From contig JAITHH010000076.1 in NCBI GenBank assembly GCA_031280065.1, positions 1-5,425 of the forward strand: a DNA stretch of 5,425 nucleotides, in the 5' to 3' direction. The translations under genes were made by a program, and so were the position numbers. The DNA is from Treponema sp. (GTDB lineage: Bacteria; Spirochaetota; Spirochaetia; Treponematales; Breznakiellaceae). The stretch's first letter is position 1; every line of letters starts with the position of its first letter. The notes under the pieces are model-generated. The model saw only the letters and a list, made by a program, of their open reading frames with translations. It was not told the origin of the DNA and did not search any database. Shown here piece after piece: positions 1 to 5,425 of this stretch.

Positions 1-2903
1 GGATCAGCCTCATAATGAATTGCGGAGTTAAGCCCGGCCACGCCGCCTGTTGCTCCATTCCCCGAAACAGCGCCCGTGTTGTAGCTGGCCGTTATAAAGC
101 CCTGGTTATTCCCGCACACGCCGCCGGTATAGCCGTCATTACCAGTACCAGTACCAGTACCGGTAACAGCGCCCTCATTTTTGCAGGCGATGATATACGG
201 CTTCACACTCCAGTCCCTCCTTTCATAAGCGTTTTCCCCGGCCACGCCGCCTACATTATACTTTCCTGAAACTGTGCCTGTACTCTTATTGGAGCTGGCC
301 GTTATTTCACCGTCCATGTTTTGTCCGCACACACCGCCGATGTTGTGAGACTCTCCCGTGCCCTTAACAGGGCCGGAATTATGACAGCCGGTGATCATGC
401 CCTTATCATTTTTCCCGGCCACGCCGCCTCCATTACCATTTGCCCGGACCGCGCCCGTATTGTTACTCTTCTCGATAATGCTGCTCGTGCCATTGGAACT
501 TCCCGCTATGCCGCCCACAGATTCATTGCCGGACACCGCGCCGGTATTGGTGCAATCTGTGATGCGCAATATATTTTCTCCCGCGATACCGCCGATGGTG
601 TCGCTGGGAGAATATACCCTGCCCGCATTGGAAGAGGCTTCAATCGTGCCCATGTTATACCCGGCCAAACCGCCCGTGGAAGAATCGCCTTCAACATTAA
701 CCTTGTTCCCCACCGTGCAGTTTTTGATCGTGCCATACCAGTTGTACCCGCACAGGGCGCTCACGAAGCCCCTCCCCAGCACAATGCCGGAATTCACCGT
801 AATATTCTCAAGTGCCGCGTGGTCTATGTACCCGAAGAGCCCGGCGTTGGGGGAGATTCTGCTGATGTACAGCGCGTAGATCTTCTTCCCGTTCCCGTCA
901 TACGTGCCGGTAAACGGCGCGTCCTCCCTCCCCAGCGGCTCCCAGTTAAGGCGGTATGTCTCCAATCCCTGCTGCATTCCCTGCTGCATTCCCACCAGGT
1001 TCAGATGGCACTCCTGCTTGTACGTGCCCTTCAGGGAATTCTCGTCCCGGTTAATCAGGGCGAGTTCCCCGGCGGCGGCAATGGGAATGTAACCGTTCAC
1101 AGCGGGCCTGAATTCCAGCTCGCCGGTAAAGCTGATTTTCAGGTCGATGGGCTCATCTTTTTTCCACGCCCGCCCCAGGGCGACCATCTTCCCATTCGCC
1201 AGGATCAGCGAAGCGAACATCCGTCCAATACCGGGGGGCTGCGTTTTCGGGTAGTTGATTGCGATATAGCCGGTCTCTTCGCCGTCCTTCACGATTAACC
1301 CGTCATACCAGGTGCCGTCTATAAAATACACCACCACCGGAATAATTTCCGGATTATCCTGGGCATTAACGATGTACTTGCCTGAAACCCGGATATTCGT
1401 CGGTTCTGCCTTGAGGATCAGGTTGAATCCGCCGTCGGCCCCCTCCTGCGGGGTCAGCACCAGGGACTTCCCCATGCTGGGTTTGAGGCCCTCCTGACTG
1501 GTGATGACCGTGAAGATATAGGATGTGCCGTTCACCAGCCCGGTGATGGACGCCCCGCCGTCATCATATACGGTAATCTTCTTATCAGGCGCATCGGGCA
1601 CCACGGTTATATCATCTTCAGAAACCGTAATACCGGTGCCTTTCAGGGAATCCCAGAACAGGGTAACGCGGCTGTCGAGCGCCGTACCCGTGAGCCCCGT
1701 TACATCGGCGGCCCGGCCCGACGGATCACGGGGCGTCGCGGAAGTGATACCGGGAATGTTGAGTACCGACTGGTCATTGACCGGGGTAACGGCGAAGAAA
1801 TAAGTATATTCCTTCTCAGCCCCATTGTCAGGGACGTTTTTAATCCCCTTTTCCTTATTTATGACTATCCCCTTGATGCCATCGCCAAGAGCCACATCTA
1901 TTGGCGTAAAAAATTGCGTTTGTCCGGTATTACGCGGGCTCTGCCCCGCCCCCTCCGCAGCATCCTTCACCTTCTGCACCAGGTCCGCGTATGCGGTATT
2001 GGGAGCGCCATAGGCGTAGTAAATCCGCAGGATGGTGCATTGTGTATTCGGATCTTTCCAGTTCAAGGTAACGGTTTCGCTGCCGGCCTGGGCCACGAGG
2101 TTTGTTACCGCCCGGTCATCATCGCTGGTTGCGCTTGAATCGCTCCCCGCGGCGCTGGGAATCATCACCGTGGATACGCCGTAGCTCTTCTTCCCCGCCG
2201 CGTTCACCGTCCGTATATAGAAGGTATAGGGTTTGCTGTTCACCAGGCTGGACACAACGGCCCCCAGCAGATGATCGGCGACTTCTATGGCGCCTTCGCG
2301 GGGAACGACGCTCACCTCAACGGACACGACCTTCTTCGCCTCTCCGCCGTTCGGGTGGGTATCCGGCAAGCTCCAGTTAAGACTGATGGAGCCGCTGCTT
2401 CTGCCTCCGATCAGGTTCTGGATGTCGTCCGGGCGCTCCGGGTCGTTCCCATGCGGTGTCGCGGAGATGATCATCGCATGTCCAAGGGGTTTGTCATCCG
2501 CATCCAGGGGGGTAACGGCAAAGTAGTAGGGTTTGCCGTTCTCCAGTTCCTTTATGACGATTTCCTTTACGGACTTGTCCGCGAATTCCGTCCCGCTGGC
2601 TCTGGCGGATTTCGATTGAATGTCCGTATAGGAATTCGAGAAGTCAATCTTCACACCGGCGAACTGCGCTGAGTTGGAGCTGGGACTGCCCCAGGACAGG
2701 GTGGCTTCCTCATCGCCGCCCCATGCCTGGAGGCTGCGCAGATACACCCCCTGTCCGTCCGCTGAATTCCAGCCGGCGTTTATATCAAGGGGCCCGGAGG
2801 GGGCGTCCTTTTTTTCGGGGAGAAGCCACTGGTAGATGGGGTTTTCGCACCCCGCCAGCAGGAACACGGCAAAGAAAGAGAGCAGAAGGGTAAACTTCTT
2901 CAT
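1..2903 (-). CDS. Large Fn3/GLUG-repeat lipoprotein, C-terminus cut by window edge
   Basis: The minus frame is open from an ATG at 2903 to the left edge: 967 codons and no stop. The N-terminus is KK, a hydrophobic stretch, then lipobox L16-A17-G18-C19, so it should be exported, processed at Cys19 and lipidated. Next come about four fibronectin type III-like units (roughly residues 54-150, 159-249, 265-391, 399-485), each with a TLxW-type early strand and a YxFxV-type late strand and usually ending in TP or IP. The third looks enlarged. A beta-rich linker covers 492-605. Residues 607-706 match the entry module of GLUG proteins (FTGTYDGNGKKI at 664-675, AGLFGYI at 687-693). GLUG-type repeats start near 743, 770, 796, 825, 855, 884, 926 and 952, spaced 26-42 residues. 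Such arrays are thought to fold as a beta-solenoid on the cell surface. The start is supported by GGAG 7 bases upstream and by a promoter. Adhesion or carbohydrate binding is possible but unproven; ligand unknown. Confidence 0.9.
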   Translation of the reverse strand, partial: MKKFTLLLSFFAVFLLAGCENPIYQWLLPEKKDAPSGPLDINAGWNSADGQGVYLRSLQAWGGDEEATLSWGSPSSNSAQFAGVKIDFSNSYTDIQSKSARASGTEFADKSVKEIVIKELENGKPYYFAVTPLDADDKPLGHAMIISATPHGNDPERPDDIQNLIGGRSSGSISLNWSLPDTHPNGGEAKKVVSVEVSVVPREGAIEVADHLLGAVVSSLVNSKPYTFYIRTVNAAGKKSYGVSTVMIPSAAGSDSSATSDDDRAVTNLVAQAGSETVTLNWKDPNTQCTILRIYYAYGAPNTAYADLVQKVKDAAEGAGQSPRNTGQTQFFTPIDVALGDGIKGIVINKEKGIKNVPDNGAEKEYTYFFAVTPVNDQSVLNIPGITSATPRDPSGRAADVTGLTGTALDSRVTLFWDSLKGTGITVSEDDITVVPDAPDKKITVYDDGGASITGLVNGTSYIFTVITSQEGLKPSMGKSLVLTPQEGADGGFNLILKAEPTNIRVSGKYIVNAQDNPEIIPVVVYFIDGTWYDGLIVKDGEETGYIAINYPKTQPPGIGRMFASLILANGKMVALGRAWKKDEPIDLKISFTGELEFRPAVNGYIPIAAAGELALINRDENSLKGTYKQECHLNLVGMQQGMQQGLETYRLNWEPLGREDAPFTGTYDGNGKKIYALYISRISPNAGLFGYIDHAALENITVNSGIVLGRGFVSALCGYNWYGTIKNCTVGNKVNVEGDSSTGGLAGYNMGTIEASSNAGRVYSPSDTIGGIAGENILRITDCTNTGAVSGNESVGGIAGSSNGTSSIIEKSNNTGAVRANGNGGGVAGKNDKGMITGCHNSGPVKGTGESHNIGGVCGQNMDGEITASSNKSTGTVSGKYNVGGVAGENAYERRDWSVKPYIIACKNEGAVTGTGTGTGNDGYTGGVCGNNQGFITASYNTGAVSGNGATGGVAGLNSAIHYEAD
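33..428 (-). repeat. Dispersed 15-bp repeat within the GLUG array
   Basis: The 15-mer CCCGGCCACGCCGCC (plus strand) occurs exactly at 33-47, 237-251 and 414-428. On the coding strand it encodes GGVAG, the core of a GLUG repeat, in the same codon phase each time. Other units use different codons or GGIAG, GGVCG or GGLAG, so the identity exceeds what the protein motif alone requires. This suggests recent duplication or gene conversion between repeat units. Confidence 0.75.
141..164 (-). repeat. Hexanucleotide tandem tract encoding Thr-Gly dipeptides
   Basis: ACCAGT is repeated three times (141-158) and followed by the variant ACCGGT (159-164). On the coding strand this gives four Thr-Gly dipeptides (residues 914-921, TGTGTGTG). 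The unit is two codons long, so gain or loss by slippage keeps the frame. It lies in the longest spacer of the GLUG array, between the repeats starting at residues 884 and 926. Confidence 0.8.
966..993 (-). repeat. 12-bp tandem repeat encoding MQQG twice
   Basis: TCCCTGCTGCAT is present at 966-977 and again, exactly, at 978-989, with the first four bases repeated once more at 990-993. On the coding strand it gives GMQQGMQQG (residues 638-646) in the GLUG entry module, just before the ETYRLNWEPLG segment. The unit is four codons, so a change in copy number would be in frame. Confidence 0.85.
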
Positions 2904-2910
2904 AAAAAGT

Positions 2911-2914
2911 CTCC
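2911..2914 (-). promoter_or_regulatory. Ribosome binding site of the lipoprotein gene
   Basis: The minus strand reads GGAG at 2914-2911, followed by seven bases and then ATG at 2903. Spacing and sequence fit a Shine-Dalgarno site, and the encoded N-terminus is a clean lipoprotein signal peptide. This fixes the start of the lipoprotein gene. Confidence 0.75.
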
Positions 2915-2945
2915 AAAATAGAAAAGTAAATACAAAACTGGAATC

Positions 2946-2974
2946 AGTGTAACAGCGCGTACCGGGGAAAACAA
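2946..2974 (-). promoter_or_regulatory. Sigma70-like promoter of the lipoprotein gene
   Basis: On the minus strand TTGTTT (2974-2969) and TACACT (2951-2946) are separated by exactly 17 bases, matching four of six and four of six consensus positions. Transcription would begin near 2939, leaving a leader of about 35 bases that contains the GGAG site. It sits just downstream of a terminator-like structure, which suits an independently transcribed gene. This rests on sequence match only. Confidence 0.5.
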
Positions 2975-2983
2975 GAGGGATCG

Positions 2984-3013
2984 AAAAAAAGGCCAACCGG
3001 GGGGGCCGGGGCC
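2984..3013 (-). terminator. Probable intrinsic terminator, minus strand
   Basis: Bases 2991-2994 (GGCC) pair with 3010-3013 and 2997-3000 (CCGG) pair with 3006-3009, with a two-base AA bulge and a five-G loop. On the minus strand this GC-rich stem is followed at once by seven T's (2990-2984). A competing register pairs the G run at 3000-3005 with the C run at 3012-3017. The nearest minus-strand gene upstream is the thioesterase ending at 3761, so the site could end transcripts of the gltX operon or of an unseen RNA. It also insulates the lipoprotein promoter. Confidence 0.55.
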
Positions 3014-3062
3014 CCCCGCCGCGCCCTGCTCAGGCTAAAACCTTCGCGCATATGTGCTAATA

Positions 3063-3128
3063 GGGGGTATTACGTGCGCTGCGCCATACCGCAACGCTGC
3101 GTCAACGCCCTGGCGGGCGCAGCCCCCT
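3063..3128. repeat. Branched inverted repeat in the intergenic region
   Basis: GCTGCGCC (3078-3085) is the exact reverse complement of GGCGCAGC (3116-3123). Just outside, GGGGG (3063-3067) can pair with CCCCC (3124-3128), leaving a ten-base bulge on one side. Inside, CGCA/TGCG (3090-3093 with 3098-3101) can form a small hairpin, and CGC/GCG around 3106-3115 another. No tRNA hallmark such as a TTCGA loop is visible. It may be a REP-like intergenic palindrome, a structured RNA, or simply a GC-rich cruciform. Confidence 0.4.
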
Positions 3129-3177
3129 CGCGTCCCTTCTCTTGCGTGCGGCAAAAGAGGTTCTTAAACTTATCAAT

Positions 3178-3764
3178 ATGGTACAAAACGCCACCCTGTG
3201 CGAACGGAACAGAGCGTCCATCGTGGCCGGGTTGTTTTATCCTGATACCCGGACGCAAACCGAGACAGCCATCGCCTCATTCGGCCTCAAACGGGGAACC
3301 GGCGGCGCGGCGGCGGCAATCATCGCCCCGCACGGAGCCTGGGATATTTCAGGAACGCGGAGACGCTCGTGGCGGTCTCGGCGAATCTCTCCCGGAACGC
3401 CGCCGAAGAGACGGCCCGCACCGAGGCGGAGACCTGCGTCAGGCTCCTGCGGCAAAACGAGCCTGGCGCGTTCAGCGCCGCGCTGCGGGCGGGGTGTATC
3501 AAACCCTGCGGGGGCGCGGCAATCGCGGCGCTTTTGGAAAGCGGCCTGGTCATAGGCAAAGCGGGGGAACCGGCGCAGGAGCCGCTCATCAAATCGCGGG
3601 ACGAGAACGGCAATACCATTTACTACGGGGGAATCGCGTTTTACTGCTTGCCGCGCACAGGCCGGCCAGTGGGGAAGAGACGGTTTACCACCCCGGTGAA
3701 TCCTGACCGCATGGCTGCGGTTAGCGGCAGCAAATACATACAGGAGCCCTGGCCTGCGGACTAA
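3178..3764 (+). pseudogene. Broken Memo / AmmeMemoRadiSam protein B-like gene
   Basis: Starting at ATG 3178, the first frame reads MVQNATLCERNRASIVAGLFYPD and later IIAPHGAWDISG (to 3354). These match the N-terminal VAGxFYP and PHAGYxYSG signatures of the Memo family. That frame then turns into Arg/Pro-rich nonsense and stops at 3555. Recognisable family sequence resumes in another frame near 3354 (NAETLVAVSANLSRN, then KPCGGAAIAALLESG and NTIYYGGIAFY) and ends at TAA 3764. Only about 60 plus 105 core residues remain of a family that is usually about 260-300 long. The middle, including the expected second metal-ligand region, is missing. The usual SSDLSHY motif is SANLSRN, without the Asp and His. 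The simplest reading is a deletion that also shifted the frame. No ribosome site at good spacing is seen before 3178. Family Memo proteins are metal-binding-fold proteins of poorly known role. Confidence 0.65.
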
Positions 3765-3783
3765 AGTCCGGCCGCAGCGTTTT
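3754..3783 (+). terminator. Possible terminator at the convergent gene ends
   Basis: CTGCGG (3754-3759) is complementary to CCGCAG (3772-3777), and inside it GGAC (3758-3761) can pair with GTCC (3766-3769) around TAAA. On the plus strand a short T run (3780-3783) follows. It overlaps the stop of the Memo-like pseudogene and the last codons of the thioesterase gene. The T run is short, and no T run follows on the minus strand, so it would act mainly on plus-strand transcripts. Confidence 0.35.
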
Positions 3784-4174
3784 GCAGATGTTCGGCCAGC
3801 AGTTTTTTCTTATCCTCCGGGACAGGAACACTTTGGTTCCGGCTGAAATCGAAACAAACGATCACCGCCCGGCCTTTAGCGCAGAGACGCCCCTCCTGCC
3901 AGGCTTCGTGATACAGCGTGAATGATTTAGTGCCAATGCGCTCCACAGACGTTCTGATCTCCACCTCATATTGAAAGAACATCTGGTCCGTAAAGTCGTA
4001 ATCCGTGTGCGCCATGATGAGCGGCCACGACTCGCGGGAGAGGACGGGGCTGGATGAGAAAATACGAAACAGGGGATTCCGGGCCAGTTCAAACCAGCCC
4101 GCTAAAACCACATTGTTAATATGCCCCAAACTGTCCACATCGCCGAACCGGGGACTTACTTTGGTGATAAACAT
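3761..4174 (-). CDS. Hotdog-fold acyl-CoA thioesterase (4HBT-like)
   Basis: This 137-residue protein has the size and layout of single-domain 4-hydroxybenzoyl-CoA thioesterase-like enzymes, cytosolic hotdog proteins that hydrolyse acyl-CoA or acyl-ACP thioesters and usually work as dimers or tetramers. The signature RFGDVDSLGHINN lies at residues 9-21; Asp14 is the likely catalytic acid and GHINN begins the hotdog helix with WFELAR (27-32). The later strands YEVEIRTSVERIGTKSFTL (69-87) and KGRAVIVCFDF (100-110) fit the sheet of the fold. The start is ATG at 4174, with AAGGAG five bases upstream, 24 bases after the leuD stop, so it is probably translated from the same transcript as leuD and gltX. 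The stop overlaps that of the convergent pseudogene. The natural acyl substrate cannot be told from sequence; related family members act in fatty-acid release or in housekeeping of CoA esters. Confidence 0.85.
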   Translation of the reverse strand: MFITKVSPRFGDVDSLGHINNVVLAGWFELARNPLFRIFSSSPVLSRESWPLIMAHTDYDFTDQMFFQYEVEIRTSVERIGTKSFTLYHEAWQEGRLCAKGRAVIVCFDFSRNQSVPVPEDKKKLLAEHLQNAAAGL

Positions 4175-4198
4175 TGTTTCTCCTTCTTGAGATTGCTT

Positions 4199-4723
4199 TC
4201 AATACCGTTTGGCCGCGTACTCAACCCAGCCTCCGGCTTTCACCAGAGCCCGCTCAAAATCCCGAAGTACCAGCGGAACGGCCATTTCCCTGCCGCCGCC
4301 GCTTAGAACAAGGCGTCCGCTCTCGATGTCCACTGCCAGCGCGGTTTGCGCGCCGGAAAAAGTTTGAAAGACTGCTTCCATTACATTTGCGCTCATCTCC
4401 ACTGCCAGCATCCCGCAGTTGTACATATTTTGCCGGAAGATACGGGCGAAACTCTCCGCGGCGGCAATGTTGATGCCGTTCACCTCCAGCGCCCAGGGGG
4501 CGTGTTCACGGGAACTGCCGCAGCCGAAATTCGCCCTGGTAAAAACGGCTCCCTTGCCCGCAATGTCCCGTTTGGGGATAAAGCCCGGCAGTTTCAGGTC
4601 CTCCAGCAGGTAGGGCTTCAGCGCCTCCTTGGTATTCTCCGTCAAATACCGCGCCGGAATGATCTCGTCTGTGTTTATGTCGCTGCGATCCAGAAATAAC
4701 ACGTAACCGCCAAATTGTTTCAT
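4199..4723 (-). CDS. leuD: 3-isopropylmalate dehydratase small subunit (LeuD-like)
   Basis: The 174-residue product is an aconitase-family small (swivel) subunit. In leucine biosynthesis LeuD pairs with the Fe-S-bearing LeuC and isomerises 2-isopropylmalate to 3-isopropylmalate. Family marks are DINTDEIIPARYL (15-27), which includes the substrate-specificity loop around ARYLTENT; ANFGCGSSREHAPWAL (64-79), the most conserved stretch of the swivel domain; and ESFARIFRQNMYNCGML (90-106). No Fe-S cysteine cluster is expected in this subunit. The start is ATG 4723 with AAGGAG six bases upstream, 33 bases after the gltX stop. No leuC is adjacent in the window. Homoaconitase or dimethylmalate dehydratase small subunits look very similar, so the exact substrate is less certain than the family. 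Confidence 0.82.
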   Translation of the reverse strand: MKQFGGYVLFLDRSDINTDEIIPARYLTENTKEALKPYLLEDLKLPGFIPKRDIAGKGAVFTRANFGCGSSREHAPWALEVNGINIAAAESFARIFRQNMYNCGMLAVEMSANVMEAVFQTFSGAQTALAVDIESGRLVLSGGGREMAVPLVLRDFERALVKAGGWVEYAAKRY

Positions 4724-4756
4724 ATTGCGCTCCTTCCTTGAGGGGGACGCCGCCGG

Positions 4757-5425
4757 TTAATCATCAAGCGCGGCAAGCGCCCTGTCTACCCGCGCCAAAG
4801 AACGCGCCGCGCCCAAAAGCCGGATCGAGCCGAACAAAGGCGGGCTGACCCGCGCCCCGGTGATTGCCACCCGCAGGGGCATCAGCAGATCCCCCAGCTT
4901 GACCCCCTCCGCCTCGGCGCGGGCCTTGACCAGGGCTTCGGCCTCCCCGTCGTCCAGCGCGGCCAGGCTTTCTACCATATCCCGGCCTCTATGGAGCAGG
5001 GCCGCGGTTACATTCAGACCGGCCTTTTTGGGAAAGAATTCCTCCGCCGAGGGGAGCGGGGGCTCGGAAAAAAGGTAGCCCAGCTTTTCCGGCGCCTGGG
5101 AAAGCAGCGTAAGCCGCTCCTTGATCAGGGGCATGGCCGCGATAAAGAGCCGCCGCTGTTCCGGGCCGGGTTCCGCGCCGGGGGCCCCGAAGAGACCCGC
5201 AGACACCGCGTAGGGCAGGGCCAGCGCGGCCAGCGCCTCATCGCTTTGCAGCCGGATATAGCAGCCGTTGTACCATTCCAGCTTCTTGTAGTCGAACACC
5301 GCCGGGGCCTTGTTGAGTTTCTCCAGGCTGAACCGCGCCGCCAATTCATCCAGGGTGTAGAAGTCCTTGCCCTCTTCGTAGGAAGCGCCCAGGAGCGCCA
5401 CATAGTTGATCAGCGCCTCCTTCAG
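4757..5425 (-). CDS. gltX: Glutamyl-tRNA synthetase, C-terminal part
   Basis: The frame is open from the right edge to a TAA at 4759-4757, giving 222 visible residues; the start and the catalytic Rossmann part (HIGH and KMSKS motifs) lie outside. The first visible residues, LKEALINYVALLGAS, match the segment after the KMSKS loop in class I glutamyl-tRNA synthetases. LEKLNKAPAVFDYKKLEWYNGCYIR follows as the stem-contact region, in two parts: LEKLNKAPAVFD and KKLEWYNGCYIR. The remainder is the helical anticodon-binding domain, ending with the family's KLGDLLMPLRVAITG and SPPLFGSIRLLGAARSLARV pattern. The enzyme charges tRNA-Glu (in some bacteria also tRNA-Gln) in the cytosol. It is upstream of leuD with a 33-base gap and probably leads the operon. 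Discriminating or non-discriminating type cannot be judged from this piece. Confidence 0.93.
   Translation of the reverse strand: MKEALINYVALLGASYEEGKDFYTLDELAARFSLEKLNKAPAVFDYKKLEWYNGCYIRLQSDEALAALALPYAVSAGLFGAPGAEPGPEQRRLFIAAMPLIKERLTLLSQAPEKLGYLFSEPPLPSAEEFFPKKAGLNVTAALLHRGRDMVESLAALDDGEAEALVKARAEAEGVKLGDLLMPLRVAITGARVSPPLFGSIRLLGAARSLARVDRALAALDD

Noticed and set aside
33..428. CRISPR array
   Set aside because: The 15-mer repeats are inside a protein-coding frame, are unevenly spaced and encode the GGVAG motif.
321..1298. Plus-strand open frame of 325 codons
   Set aside because: It lies exactly antisense, codon on codon, to the lipoprotein gene, which has a signal peptide, a promoter and repeat domains. 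It stays open because TTA, CTA and TCA codons are rare in the real gene. No family is recognisable.
3063..3128. tRNA-like cloverleaf
   Set aside because: The branched pairing resembles a cloverleaf, but there is no acceptor stem of seven pairs, no T-loop sequence and no plausible anticodon arm.
3142..3170. Possible plus-strand promoter TTGCGT / TAAACT with 17-base spacer
   Set aside because: The -35 matches only three consensus positions, and transcription would begin almost at the ATG at 3178. Too weak to call.
3070..3258. Small minus-strand open frame (62 codons)
   Set aside because: It has no recognisable family or ribosome site and is antisense to the Memo N-terminal piece.
3074..3706. 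Plus-strand open frame of 210 codons over the Memo-like region
   Set aside because: Its translation is rich in Arg, Pro and Gly with no family signature, while the other two plus frames carry Memo motifs. It is a GC-driven shadow.

Overview
The window looks like a piece of a bacterial chromosome, fairly GC-rich by eye, with the protein-coding genes almost entirely on the minus strand. A lipoprotein signal peptide with fibronectin-type and GLUG repeats, together with housekeeping genes, points to a diderm bacterium rich in lipoproteins. A spirochaete of the Treponema type would fit, but that assignment is an inference from style, not from a marker gene.

Right part (about 3761-5425, all minus strand): a compact run of three genes that reads as one operon. 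First comes the C-terminal part of glutamyl-tRNA synthetase (gltX, its start lies beyond the right edge). After 33 bases comes an aconitase-family small subunit, most likely the small subunit of 3-isopropylmalate dehydratase (leuD). After 24 bases comes a hotdog-fold acyl-CoA thioesterase. Both downstream genes have strong AAGGAG ribosome sites. No large subunit (leuC) is visible.

Middle part (about 2904-3764): a decayed plus-strand gene of the Memo / AmmeMemoRadiSam protein B family. Its N-terminal piece and C-terminal piece are both recognisable but lie in different frames, and roughly the middle 100 or so residues are missing. It converges on the thioesterase gene so closely that the two stop codons overlap. 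To its left is a GC-rich stretch with a branched inverted repeat (3063-3128), then a hairpin followed by seven T's on the minus strand (2984-3013), which looks like an intrinsic terminator. Next comes a sigma70-like promoter with 17-base spacing for the lipoprotein gene.

Left part (1-2903, minus strand): one uninterrupted frame of 967 visible codons that runs off the left edge. It encodes a very large lipoprotein: signal peptide with lipobox LAGC, about four fibronectin type III-like domains, a beta-rich linker, a GLUG entry domain, and then at least eight GLUG-type GG(V/I/L)(A/C)G repeats. It is probably a cell-surface or periplasmic-facing beta-solenoid protein. The array carries in-frame DNA repeats (a 15-mer present three times, a hexanucleotide tract, a 12-bp tandem) that could allow copy-number change. 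I do not see a complete new multi-gene system here. The most notable items are this repeat protein, the broken Memo gene, and the structured interval between them.
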